A stretch of DNA of 64,000 bases from assembly GCA_023663635.1 (NCBI GenBank), contig JAMPHD010000004.1, positions 82,266 to 146,265 of the forward strand. Direction: 5' to 3'. The notes beneath the pieces are model-generated. The model saw only the letters and a program-made list of their open reading frames with translations. It made no database searches and had not been told where the DNA came from. This DNA comes from Acetatifactor muris (GTDB taxonomy: Bacteria > Bacillota > Clostridia > Lachnospirales > Lachnospiraceae). This document shows, in pieces, positions 40,586-48,834 of this stretch. Both the position numbers and the translations under genes were made by a program. The stretch's first letter is position 1. Each line of letters starts with the position of its first letter.

Positions 40586-40733
40586 GTACCTGACTCCTGC
40601 TCCGGTGGGGCAATCATTTCTACTCGGACACGCTTCCGCTCGGCGAAAAACGCAGCGGTGCTAAACTCGAAAATACCTCGTTAAGCACCGGCGTTTTTCA
40701 ACGGTCCTCGTAAAAACGACTGCCCCGCCGGAG
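40586..40733. repeat. Large imperfect inverted-repeat (hairpin) element in a gene-free gap
   Basis: The 342-bp gap 40456-40797 has no credible gene. Within it TCCGGTGGGGCAATCATTT (40601-40619) pairs with a 16-of-19 match at 40714-40732. Inside, CGAAAAACGC...GGTGCT pairs with AGCACC-GGCGTTTTT, giving an interrupted stem more than 50 bp long with its apex near 40670. It is flanked at 40586 by GTACCTGACTCC. This structure resembles dispersed palindromic elements or MITE-like repeats; a structured RNA is the other option. Confidence 0.6.
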
Positions 40734-40797
40734 TTCGATTTCGGTAAACGGCTATGAATAATAAGGGACTGCTCCCCGCGTTCTGAGCATATCATTC

Positions 40798-41886
40798 CTA
40801 CAGACAGCTCTCCAGTACCAGTGCGTGGGCGATCCCGGGCACACTCTTGCCCTCATTGAAACTGGTCTTGGACAGCAGTGCCCCGGTGGGCATGAACAGC
40901 ACCTTTTTCCAGTTTCCCTCCTCCAACTGCTTTAAAATGTAGGCGGACAAGGTCACGGCGCTGCAGCCGCAGCCGCTTCCGCCGGCGTGGGTGTCCTGGG
41001 TCTGCGCGTCAAAGATCTCCAGTCCGCAGTCCATATGGCGTGAGGCGATGTCATATCCCTTCTCATTCATCAGATCGATCAGGGCGCGCTGTCCCACACT
41101 GCCTAGATCTCCTGTGATGATCTTATCGTAATCCTCCGGTTGACTATTAAAGTCAAGAAAATGTTGTTCCAAAGTCGAAGCTGACGCGGGTGCCATACAT
41201 GCCCCCATATTCATGGAATCCTTCAAGCCGTAATCCGTGATTTTTCCCACAGTTATGCCGCTTATCAGGGCTCGCGCCCCTTTTGACACCTGTGTTTTAT
41301 TTGTACCTGACACCTCTGTCGAACCGCAACAACGCCTGTTATCTTTTCCGTCCGGCACAGCGCCCAACACAAAGGCCCCGCTCCCCGTCACAGTCCATGT
41401 GGCAGACAGAGGGCGCTGATTGCCATACTCTAAGGGAAAGCGAAATTCCTTCTCCGCGCTGGCAAAATGACTGGAGGTGACACAGACCACCTTGTCCGCA
41501 AAATTGCCGGCGACGGCCAGAGCCCCCAGAGCCAATGCCTCCCCACAGGTGGAGCAGGCCCCATAGAGCCCGAACAGCGGGATCTGATAGTTTGAGATGC
41601 CGAAGGAGGTGGCGATGGACTGTCCCAGAAGATCCCCCGCAAACAGAAAATCCACATCCTGCGCTCTCACCCCGGCCTTCTCCAAGGCCAGATAGACCGC
41701 GTCTTTTTGCAGATTGCTCTCCGCCTCCTCCCAAGTCTCACAGCCGAACAGATCATCCTCCCCGACCATATCAAAAAGAAGCCCCAGCGGGCCCTCTCCT
41801 TCTTTCTTGCCCACCACGCCGGCGCTTCCCGTGATATAGACCGGTTTCTCCAACCGGATACTTGATCTTCCCAAATGCTGACCCAT
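40798..41886 (-). CDS. spoVAD: Stage V sporulation protein AD
   Basis: 362 residues from the ATG at 41886 (GGGAGGG upstream). A thiolase-like fold that binds dipicolinic acid for spore loading; key stretches are GPLGLLFD, QKDAVYLALEKAG, FAGDLLGQS, LYGACSTCGEAL and the C-terminal HAGGSGCGCSAVTLSAYIL. About residues 200-220 it carries an extra loop (STEVSGTNKTQVSKG) encoded by a REP-like DNA motif. Separated from spoVAE by two non-sporulation genes and the hairpin element. Confidence 0.92.
   Translation of the reverse strand: MGQHLGRSSIRLEKPVYITGSAGVVGKKEGEGPLGLLFDMVGEDDLFGCETWEEAESNLQKDAVYLALEKAGVRAQDVDFLFAGDLLGQSIATSFGISNYQIPLFGLYGACSTCGEALALGALAVAGNFADKVVCVTSSHFASAEKEFRFPLEYGNQRPLSATWTVTGSGAFVLGAVPDGKDNRRCCGSTEVSGTNKTQVSKGARALISGITVGKITDYGLKDSMNMGACMAPASASTLEQHFLDFNSQPEDYDKIITGDLGSVGQRALIDLMNEKGYDIASRHMDCGLEIFDAQTQDTHAGGSGCGCSAVTLSAYILKQLEEGNWKKVLFMPTGALLSKTSFNEGKSVPGIAHALVLESCL
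41285..41314. repeat. REP-like motif inside spoVAD
   Basis: GACACCTGTG and GTACCTGACACC lie 12 bases apart within the coding region and add the loop described for spoVAD. A near copy (GTACCTGACTCC) sits at 40586-40597 next to the hairpin element. Confidence 0.45.
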
Positions 41887-41973
41887 ATGACCGCTCCCTC
41901 CCAATTCTTTTTGGTAGCTATCATATCCGGTCAGCCCTGACTTTATACACCTCTTTGCGATCCGCTCAATATG

Positions 41974-42858
41974 TCAGTGTGTCTGACGGATGCAGAACAC
42001 AAAGTATCCTCTCCCCGTGTCAAACAACAGGCTGAAACGCGGGTATTCTCTCTCAAATGCCATCAACATCTGACTGTAAGTCAACATATTATTTTTCTCA
42101 AGCTTATACAGATCCGCCGCGGTAAAATGCGTTCCAACCCGGTCCGCGATCACCTGAGAGATCTGCATCATGGCATACATCACCGTCTGATCCATCTTGA
42201 GAAGCTGTTTCTGCAGCATCTCCCCCAACGTTTGGAGCACCAGACGCTCCTCATATCCCAGAAAGATCTGCAGTTTCTCACTTTCCTTCGTGAGGAAATT
42301 CAAGCGGTAAAAAATGCTCTTGCCGATATCTTCTCCCCCGTAATGCGCGCTGACGAGCTTGGTCTTGAGCCCGAACACCTCCTGCATACTCTGGCTCACG
42401 GCCTGCTGCAGATCACTGCTCTCATCCGCCGTGAGGCTATGTACCCATTTATTGGAAACCCGCCCCACGATGGCGCGATCCTCGATCATGATATGACCGT
42501 TGAGCCAACCGATACAGATGCCCAGAAAATGCTGCACGGACTCCGGAGAGTAATCCGACTCCTCCATCTCCTGCTCCAACGCGGGCAAAGTCAGATCCCG
42601 CAGATTGTCATGCAGCTGCTTGTGCATCTCATAACCGTCATAATTGGTATATTTCATGTACATCTCTTCCGACGCGAAATGCTTGATGGCGTAGCTCTTA
42701 AAGAACTTGATCCCCTCTTGGCATACCCACTTTCGGTTCTTCTCGTCCTCGTTGAGACGGATGATCTTGCCCACAATTCCAAACAGCCTTTTGTGCGCAC
42801 TGTCCACTTCATCAACGCCGATCTTGAACCGATCATCCCATGCCACTTCCTTCGCCAT
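41974..42858 (-). CDS. Hemerythrin-domain protein with CheX-like C-terminal domain
   Basis: 294 residues from the ATG at 42858. The N-terminal ~130 residues form a bacteriohemerythrin with the full di-iron ligand set: His in DSAHKRLF, HFASEE, HKQLHDN and HIMIED. It should bind O2 or sense iron/redox. The C-terminal half (LGYEERLVLQTLGEMLQKQ ... VMYAMMQISQVIADRVG) resembles CheX/CheC chemotaxis phosphatase-like domains, suggesting an oxygen-responsive signalling role. No chemotaxis genes are adjacent. Directly upstream are tandem repeats with promoter-like content. Confidence 0.82.
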   Translation of the reverse strand: MAKEVAWDDRFKIGVDEVDSAHKRLFGIVGKIIRLNEDEKNRKWVCQEGIKFFKSYAIKHFASEEMYMKYTNYDGYEMHKQLHDNLRDLTLPALEQEMEESDYSPESVQHFLGICIGWLNGHIMIEDRAIVGRVSNKWVHSLTADESSDLQQAVSQSMQEVFGLKTKLVSAHYGGEDIGKSIFYRLNFLTKESEKLQIFLGYEERLVLQTLGEMLQKQLLKMDQTVMYAMMQISQVIADRVGTHFTAADLYKLEKNNMLTYSQMLMAFEREYPRFSLLFDTGRGYFVFCIRQTH

Positions 42859-42919
42859 ATGCAAGCCCCCCGTTTCCGCAGCATCTGTGCCATCGCCCGG
42901 CAATCCCTGCTCCGACTGT

Positions 42920-43020
42920 ATTATCCAAGTTCTATAATAGAATCAAGGGCAGATTCTATTATCCAGGTTCTATAATAGAATCAAGGGCAGATTCTATTAT
43001 CCAAGTTCTATTATAAAATT
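42920..43020. repeat. 38-bp tandem repeat (2.7 copies) upstream of the hemerythrin gene
   Basis: Units at 42920-42957 and 42958-42995 differ by one base; a third, truncated and diverged copy ends at 43020. Each unit includes the palindrome TTCTATAATAGAA and, on the minus strand, TTGATT followed by a TATAGA/GATAAT stretch, so each may carry a promoter or operator for the hemerythrin gene. Confidence 0.8.
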
Positions 43021-43073
43021 ATTCCGAAGTTTTGTCCATGCAAAATCATCAATCAAAATCCTCATGAAAATCC

Positions 43074-44402
43074 TCAATAGTGATACCTCCGCCGCATGAG
43101 CATCAGAAAGACCACCGAAACCGCGCAGGCCATCACCTCCGCCACCACGATGGACACCCAGATCCCGTCAAGCTGCCACCACAGCGGCAATATCATCACC
43201 GCCGCGATCTGAAAGACCAGCGTGCGCAGGAAAGCGATCAGCGCGGAGATCAGGCCGTTGCTCAGCGCCGTGAAAAAGGAGGAGGCAAAGATACAGACCC
43301 CCGCGAACAAAAATGAGAACGAGAAGATCCGAAAGCCCCGCTCCGTCATTGCCAGAAGTCCCGGATCATATCCCACAAAGATTCGGGAGAGCGGCGCTCC
43401 CAGTCCCTCCGCCAGGGCCAACATGCCGAGCGATGATATCCCGATGATCACCAGACTCTTGCGCAAAAGACTCTTTAACTCCCCGTGATTGCCCGCGCCG
43501 TAGTGATAGCCGATCACCGGCGCGGTGCCGATGGCATATCCGATAAAGATCGCCAAAAAGATCATATTCACATACATCAGCACCCCATAGGCCGCCACGC
43601 CGTCCTCCCCCGCATAGCGGATCAACTGTATATTGTAGAGCATTCCCACCAACGACATGGACACATTGCTCATCAGCTCCGAGGAACCGTTGGTGCAGGT
43701 CTTAAGCAGCGCGCCGCCGTCCCATTTCGTCCTGCCCAGACGCAACAGACTGCTGTTGGGGCGGGCAAAATACAATATCGGCGCCACGCCTCCCACCGTC
43801 TGGCTGATGGCGGTGGCCAGAGCCGCTCCCTCCAAGCCCCATTGAAACACCCCCATGAAGAGCGCGTCCAACGCCATATTGGCCACTCCGGAGGCCACCG
43901 TGACCGCCAGACCCAATTTGGGTTTCTCCGCCGTCACCATAAAACTCTGAAAGCACATCTGCAGGACATATGCCGGCAGGGCAATGATAATGATCCTCCC
44001 ATAGACCACGCAGTTCTCCAACATTTCGCCCTTCGCCCCCAACAGAGCGGCCACGGGGCGCAATATCACCAATGACAGACAGGCAATGACGATTCCCAGC
44101 GCCAACGCAATGTAGATCAGCAGAGAAAATAACTCATTGGCCTTCTCCTTTTTCCCCTCCCCCAAAGTCTTGGAGATCAGGGCACTGCCGCCGGTGCCCA
44201 CCATGAAACCCACGGTGCCCAAAATGATCAGAAAGGGCATGATGAAATTTACCGCCGCAAAGGGAGTCTTTCCCACAAAATTGGACACGAACAGACCGTC
44301 CACCACGCCATAGATGGATGTAAAGATCATCATGACGATGGACGGCAGGGTGAAACGGATGATCTTGCCATAATCAAAATGATCTGAAAGTTGAATCGCC
44401 AT
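43074..44402 (-). CDS. MATE-family efflux transporter
   Basis: 442 residues, twelve membrane helices. N-terminal IRFTLPSIVMMIFTSIYGVVDGLFVSNFVG and VGTGGSALISKTLGEGKKEKANE are diagnostic of NorM/MepA-like multidrug antiporters (Na+ or H+ driven). The ATG at 44402 follows AGGAGAAAA. The second MATE in the window (49009) is only distantly similar. Separate from the SDR gene by a terminator. Confidence 0.88.
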   Translation of the reverse strand: MAIQLSDHFDYGKIIRFTLPSIVMMIFTSIYGVVDGLFVSNFVGKTPFAAVNFIMPFLIILGTVGFMVGTGGSALISKTLGEGKKEKANELFSLLIYIALALGIVIACLSLVILRPVAALLGAKGEMLENCVVYGRIIIIALPAYVLQMCFQSFMVTAEKPKLGLAVTVASGVANMALDALFMGVFQWGLEGAALATAISQTVGGVAPILYFARPNSSLLRLGRTKWDGGALLKTCTNGSSELMSNVSMSLVGMLYNIQLIRYAGEDGVAAYGVLMYVNMIFLAIFIGYAIGTAPVIGYHYGAGNHGELKSLLRKSLVIIGISSLGMLALAEGLGAPLSRIFVGYDPGLLAMTERGFRIFSFSFLFAGVCIFASSFFTALSNGLISALIAFLRTLVFQIAAVMILPLWWQLDGIWVSIVVAEVMACAVSVVFLMLMRRRYHY

Positions 44403-44443
44403 AAAATTTTCTCCTGCAGACTAAACTTACCGATAAAAGGGCA

Positions 44444-44497
44444 TAAAAATGGCTGTCGCCCGCCCCGAACCTGTCGGGTTGACCGGACGGCAGCCAT
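44444..44497 (-). terminator. Intrinsic terminator of the SDR gene
   Basis: Minus-strand ATGGCTGCCG...CGACAGCCAT forms an interrupted stem with an inner GC-rich hairpin and is followed by TTTTTA, just downstream of the SDR stop. Confidence 0.7.
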
Positions 44498-44520
44498 ACG
44501 CATCCGATATTCGGACCCGT

Positions 44521-45321
44521 TTAAGGTCTGAGACCCATGCCGCCCTCTAATGTGAGCGTCTCGCCATTCATATATTTGAAATCGGGAGATGCCAACTGTA
44601 CGCACACTCTGCCGATCTCCAACTCCACATCGCCGTAATGTCCGGCGGGAGGCATCTTGACATTCGCCTTGAACGCCTCGGGATACGCTTTTTCAAAATT
44701 CTCCAACTGCGCGGTCCATGCCAAAGGACAGATGACATTCACATTGATGCCGTCCTTGCCCCACTCCGTGGCCGCCACTCTGGACAACCCGCGGATACCT
44801 TCCTTGGCCGCCGCATAGGCGCACTGTCCGTAATTGCCGAAAAGTCCCGCTCCGGAGGCAAAATTGATCACGGCTCCCTTGGTCTCCTTCAGATGAGGAT
44901 AGCATGCCTTCATATAGTAAAACGCAGCGTACAGACCCGAGTACAGCGCCAGATCGAACTGCTCCGTGGTGTGATCCACCAGAGTCACTCCCGACGCGGA
45001 AGCCTGCGCGTTGTTGATCAGCACGTCAATGCGTCCGAACGCGTCCATGGCCTGTTTCACCACATCCGCGGCAATCGTCTCATTGTCCGCTCCCGCGCTG
45101 ATGTCCGCCGCCACCGGCAGCACCTTGATCCCGTACAGCTCCTCCAGTTCCTTCTTGGCGTCCTCCAGTTTCTGCTTATTTCGTCCGGTGATCACCAGAT
45201 TAGCGCCCTCCTTGGCATAAGCGGTGGCTATGCCGTAACCGATGGAACCGCATCTGCCGTCGCTGAGCGTGGCTCTTCCTCCTCCCGTGATGATCGCCGT
45301 CTTTCCTGTTAAAAATCCCAT
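44521..45321 (-). CDS. Short-chain dehydrogenase/reductase
   Basis: 266 residues; AAAGGAG precedes the ATG. NAD(P)-binding Rossmann fold with TGGG, but the usual TGxxxGIG is split by an insert (RATLSDGRC) before GSIGYGIA. NNAQASASG, the catalytic Ser in INFASGAGL, Tyr and Lys in YAAAKEG and the C-terminal NGETLTLEGG are present. The tetrad appears complete, so it should be active on an unknown alcohol/ketone. The split glycine motif occurs in a subset of clostridial SDRs. Confidence 0.85.
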   Translation of the reverse strand: MGFLTGKTAIITGGGRATLSDGRCGSIGYGIATAYAKEGANLVITGRNKQKLEDAKKELEELYGIKVLPVAADISAGADNETIAADVVKQAMDAFGRIDVLINNAQASASGVTLVDHTTEQFDLALYSGLYAAFYYMKACYPHLKETKGAVINFASGAGLFGNYGQCAYAAAKEGIRGLSRVAATEWGKDGINVNVICPLAWTAQLENFEKAYPEAFKANVKMPPAGHYGDVELEIGRVCVQLASPDFKYMNGETLTLEGGMGLRP

Positions 45322-45374
45322 AGTTCTTCTCCTTTCCTTCGACCGACATCCGTTGCCGGTCGCTGCTCATTCTA

Positions 45375-46490
45375 CTATTTCTCCAACATTGCGGCGCATT
45401 TTTGCAAATGCTCCATGACCGTCAAATGTTGGGGACATGCTTTTTCACATTGCCCGCAATTCACGCAGGCCAACGCGCCGGAACCCTCGCCCACCGCTTT
45501 GCGGTAATCCGCGACGGCTTCCTCAGTCTGCCCGTTGCCGAGCTGCTTATTCATGGCCGCAAAGATCTCCGGTATGGGAATCTTCTTCGGGCAGCCCTCC
45601 GTACAGTAATGACACGCGGTGCAGGGAATCGTGGAAGACTTGCCCAAAATGCGCTGCACCTGCTGAATGATCTTCTGTTCTTCCCCGTTCAGCGGTTTGA
45701 AATCTTTCATGTAAGACAGATTATCCCGCATCTGCTCCACATTGGACATGCCGGAAAGCACGGTGAGCACCCCGTCCAACGAGGCCGCAAAACGAATGGC
45801 CCAGGACGCGAAAGACATGTCCGGGTGATACTCCCTGAACAGTTTGCGGGCCTCCGCGGGCGGATCCGCCAACATCCCACCCTTCACGGGCTCCATGATG
45901 ATGATGGATTTGCCATGTCTGCGGGCTACCTCATAGTTTGCCCGGGATGCCACGGAAGGATTCTCCCAATCCGCGTAATTGATCTGTAACTGTACAAAAT
46001 CCACCTCCGGATGCAGTGTGAGCAACTCGTCCAAGAGCTGCGGATCCGCGTGAAAAGAAAAGCCCACATTCCGGATCAGCCCTTTCTCCTTTTGTTCCTT
46101 CACAAAATCCCAGAGATGAAACTTATCATATCTCGTGTAATTGCCCTGCATCAGCGCGTGCAGCAGATAATAGTCGAAATACCCCGCGCCCGTGCGCTCC
46201 AGACTGGTGGCAAACTGCTTTCGGGCCGCCTTTTCATTTGCGGCCACAAGCGCGTTGAGCTTGGTGGCCAACAGATAAGACTCCCGCGGATATCGGTCCA
46301 CGAGCGCCTTCTTCGTACTCGCCTCGGATCCCGGGTACAAAAATGCCGTGTCAAAATATCTGAATCCGGCCTCCATGTAGAGATCCACCATCTGCTTTAC
46401 CTGCTCCACATCCATGAACAGACCCTTGCGGGGCAGACGCATCAGTCCAAAACCCAGTTTCGGAATCTCTCCCTTAAAAGTATCCAACAT
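45375..46490 (-). CDS. Aldo/keto reductase with C-terminal 4Fe-4S ferredoxin domain
   Basis: 371 residues from the ATG at 46490 (GGAGGTGG upstream). N-terminal TIM barrel of the AKR class: KLGFGLMRLP, YFDTAFLYPGSE, catalytic Lys in LATKLNA and His in YYLLHALMQGN. The C-terminal region has CTACHYC-CPKKIP and CVNCGQCEKACPQ, two 4Fe-4S motifs, so electrons may come from ferredoxin rather than NADPH. This fusion is frequent in anaerobic Clostridia. Confidence 0.9.
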   Translation of the reverse strand: MLDTFKGEIPKLGFGLMRLPRKGLFMDVEQVKQMVDLYMEAGFRYFDTAFLYPGSEASTKKALVDRYPRESYLLATKLNALVAANEKAARKQFATSLERTGAGYFDYYLLHALMQGNYTRYDKFHLWDFVKEQKEKGLIRNVGFSFHADPQLLDELLTLHPEVDFVQLQINYADWENPSVASRANYEVARRHGKSIIIMEPVKGGMLADPPAEARKLFREYHPDMSFASWAIRFAASLDGVLTVLSGMSNVEQMRDNLSYMKDFKPLNGEEQKIIQQVQRILGKSSTIPCTACHYCTEGCPKKIPIPEIFAAMNKQLGNGQTEEAVADYRKAVGEGSGALACVNCGQCEKACPQHLTVMEHLQKCAAMLEK

Positions 46491-46641
46491 TCCCACCTCC
46501 ATACTGCGACTTGTATTTGAAGTGACTGTTGGAACCGGTTTTGGCGCAGCGCAAACCCTTATGAACAGAGTACCATAAAATGGAAGGAAAGACAACTTTT
46601 TTCGGTGGGGAGACGCGAAAAGATATGGCCCCATATCATCA

Positions 46642-46684
46642 TAAAAATCCCCATTCAACCCTAAATCCGGGAAGAATGGGGATT
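46642..46684 (-). terminator. Intrinsic terminator of the coiled-coil gene
   Basis: Minus-strand AATCCCCATTC pairs perfectly with GAATGGGGATT around a 17-base loop and is followed by TTTTTA. Confidence 0.75.
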
Positions 46685-46704
46685 GGAATATTTATACCTG
46701 CGGC

Positions 46705-47142
46705 TTATGAAATTTTGGATTTCAGTTCCCGCACATCAGTCTCCAACATTCTGACTTTAATTGCCAACATTTCAATCTCATTGTTGGGTTTCATGACTTC
46801 GTGCATATTTCGGGAGAGATCAAGATGTCCTTCCGCCACACGTTGAATATTGACGCGAATTTCGTTTTCAAGCGTGAGATCTATCTTGGTAACTTTTGTC
46901 TTCACATCCTCAAGATCCGTCTTCACACCTGCAAGATCTGTCTTCACGTCCTCAAGATCCGTCTTCACGTCCTCAAGATCTGTCTTCACGTCCTCAAGAT
47001 CTGTCTTCACACCTGCAAGATCCGCCTTTACATCTGCAATATCCGTCTTCACGTCCTCAAGATCCGCCTTTACATCTGCAATATCCGTCTTCATTCCCTG
47101 CATCTCCGTCAACAGAAGATCCAATTTCTCGCTATCCGTCAT
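46705..47142 (-). CDS. Coiled-coil protein with heptad tandem repeats
   Basis: 145 residues from the ATG at 47142 (GGAGG upstream). After MTDSEKLDLLLTEMQ come about eleven copies of a seven-residue unit of the type D-V-K-T-D-L-E/A, encoded by a near-identical 21-bp DNA repeat, then a diverged helical tail. The heptads give a long parallel coiled coil. Repeat number probably varies between strains through slippage. Similar short proteins occur in many Clostridia without known function. Confidence 0.75.
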   Translation of the reverse strand: MTDSEKLDLLLTEMQGMKTDIADVKADLEDVKTDIADVKADLAGVKTDLEDVKTDLEDVKTDLEDVKTDLAGVKTDLEDVKTKVTKIDLTLENEIRVNIQRVAEGHLDLSRNMHEVMKPNNEIEMLAIKVRMLETDVRELKSKIS

Positions 47143-47231
47143 GTCGCCACACCTCCTCTCCTCTTGAGTATAACACAGCCGCAGAGCAAAGTCCAAAGAT
47201 TTTATTGCATCAATTCCGCCTCACGCCGCAT

Positions 47232-48264
47232 TTACTCCTCAACCTGCTCCCGCATCTGCCACAGTCTGTCTTCCTCCTCAGGCGTGAATCCGATCCGCGT
47301 AGGGTAGCGCTCTCTCAGTCCCATCTGAACGTCACGCAGGATTCTGTCCAGACAGTAGTCGGTCTTGTGCTCCATGTCGATCAGCCACAAAAGCTCTCCG
47401 TCGGTGAGTTCCCTGTCGGTCAGATAATAATTGGCGTCCTCCACGCAGATGGCCACCGTGTCTCCCGTGTACTCTTCCGGCATCTGAATGACCACGGGCT
47501 CTCCTTCCGCCCAGACCCCCTCATCCTCATATTGCCTGACCAGCTCCTCATACCGCGCGCTCTCCGTCTCCGTCAGCGAACGGCTGTAACCGCCGCCGGT
47601 GGGATTAAGGGTGCTGCATGTGATGGCATAAATGCGATCCACTTCCTCATCGCTCATCTCCGCCATGCGTTTCTCCCAACCGTCGTCGCTTAAGATCTTC
47701 GCCTCGTTCACCTCGCGGATGCTGTAGGCCATCTTGTGGTGATAGTCGATGATCTCCAAGAGATCCTCATCGCTGAGCGTCCCTTCCGGCAGATACAGCA
47801 GGGCAGTGTCCGTCTCCAACGCCACTCCCTCCCCCGTGTACTCCATAGCAGTCCCAATTTGGGTGATGGGTTTCTCCGGAAAAAGACCGTCCTTTTCATA
47901 CCGGCTGCTCAGCTCCTCATACCGCGCCTGTTCCTCCGCCGTATACAGTCTGCTCATGCCGCCTGTCTCCTGCATCTCGGCCAGTTCATACCAGGACTGC
48001 GCCTCCTCCGGCGTCATCTCCTCCATCCGCTGCCTGTACAGACTGACGGCTCCCACGGCGCAGACCGTCACCCCTGACAGGAGCAGACATACCATACAGG
48101 CCGCCGCTGCCCCAGACAGTCGAAACCCTTTTCCACTATGCCCGATCCACCCCCCCCGTGGTCGAATTTTTGCATCTCACCTCACCGCGCTCAATAGAAT
48201 CCAGCGCTCCCAATACCGCATCATGCACCACTTCCGGCACCTCTCCAAACATTCTCTTATCCAT
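47232..48264 (-). pseudogene. Anti-sigma-factor-like membrane protein with duplicated sensor domain, frameshifted in a poly-G tract
   Basis: It starts at the ATG at 48264, overlapping the sigma factor stop by 8 bp, with GGAGAGAGG upstream. The first ~40 residues (MDKRMFGEVPEVVHDAVLGAL) are cytoplasmic; a run of eight G (plus-strand C 48150-48157) then moves the frame to a stop. Seven G would join it to a membrane helix (ACMVCLLLSGVTVCAVGAVSLY) and an extracellular part. That part holds two copies of a ~95-residue domain: GGMSRLYTAEEQARYEEL...EYTGEGVALETDTALLYLPEG and GGGYSRSLTETESARYEEL...EYTGDTVAICVEDANYYLTDR. By position it should sequester the adjacent sigma factor. Confidence 0.65.
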
Positions 48265-48745
48265 TCGCTCTCCTCTCTCCTTCCAATCTTTTACGCAATA
48301 CCGCCTTCCCTCGAAACAGACGGTTCCTGACATTGGTCTCCGATAAACCCATCATCTTCCCGATCTCCCTTGCGGAATATCCCTCTATCTCATGGAGCAC
48401 GATGGGCAGTCTGTACTTGTCCTCCAACTGCATCAACTCCGCCATCACGGGGGACTCTCCCGGTTCGGCATCCGCGGCCGCCGCGTCCCATCCCGGGTAC
48501 TCCTCCAGAGGTACATACCGCTTGGTCTGTCGGATGATCCCGTAGCATTCGTTGATCACGATCCGCGTCAGCCATGTCCTGAAATACCGCTCCTCCCGCA
48601 GAGTATTCAGATTCTCATATGCCTTTAAAATGGCATTCTGAATGGCATCCGCGCAGTCCTCATCGCTGTGCAGTATGGACTTCGCCACGCGGTAGAGAGA
48701 ACTCTCGGCCTCCATGACCAGTTCTCCAAAGCACTGTCGATCCAT
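48257..48745 (-). CDS. ECF-type RNA polymerase sigma factor
   Basis: 162 residues. Region 2 (EDCADAIQNAILKAYENLNTLR) binds the -10 element and core enzyme, and region 4 (GYSAREIGKMMGLSETNVRNRLFRGKAVLRKRL) is the -35-binding helix-turn-helix. The ATG at 48745 has AAAGGAG at a long spacing of about 13. It is followed by an overlapping membrane anti-sigma gene, the usual arrangement for cell-envelope stress circuits. A pair of direct repeats upstream (48835-48872) may be its target promoter or an operator. Confidence 0.9.
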   Translation of the reverse strand: MDRQCFGELVMEAESSLYRVAKSILHSDEDCADAIQNAILKAYENLNTLREERYFRTWLTRIVINECYGIIRQTKRYVPLEEYPGWDAAAADAEPGESPVMAELMQLEDKYRLPIVLHEIEGYSAREIGKMMGLSETNVRNRLFRGKAVLRKRLEGERRANG

Positions 48746-48834
48746 CTTGTCTTATGTTCTCCTTTCCGGGGTATGGTTTCCACCCCATGATCCTCGGCCG
48801 ATCTTTTCCGGAATTTAATGATTAGACGCGCAAA

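Noticed and set aside
42920..43020. Possible CRISPR array
   Set aside because: Units are direct tandem copies with no unique spacers and no cas genes nearby.
46905..47100. Possible CRISPR array
   Set aside because: Repeats are contiguous 21-bp coding heptads without spacers.
46801..47693. Plus-strand frames with repeated CLHVLKI or SSRPQDP units
   Set aside because: These are antisense readings of the 21-bp repeats of the coiled-coil gene.
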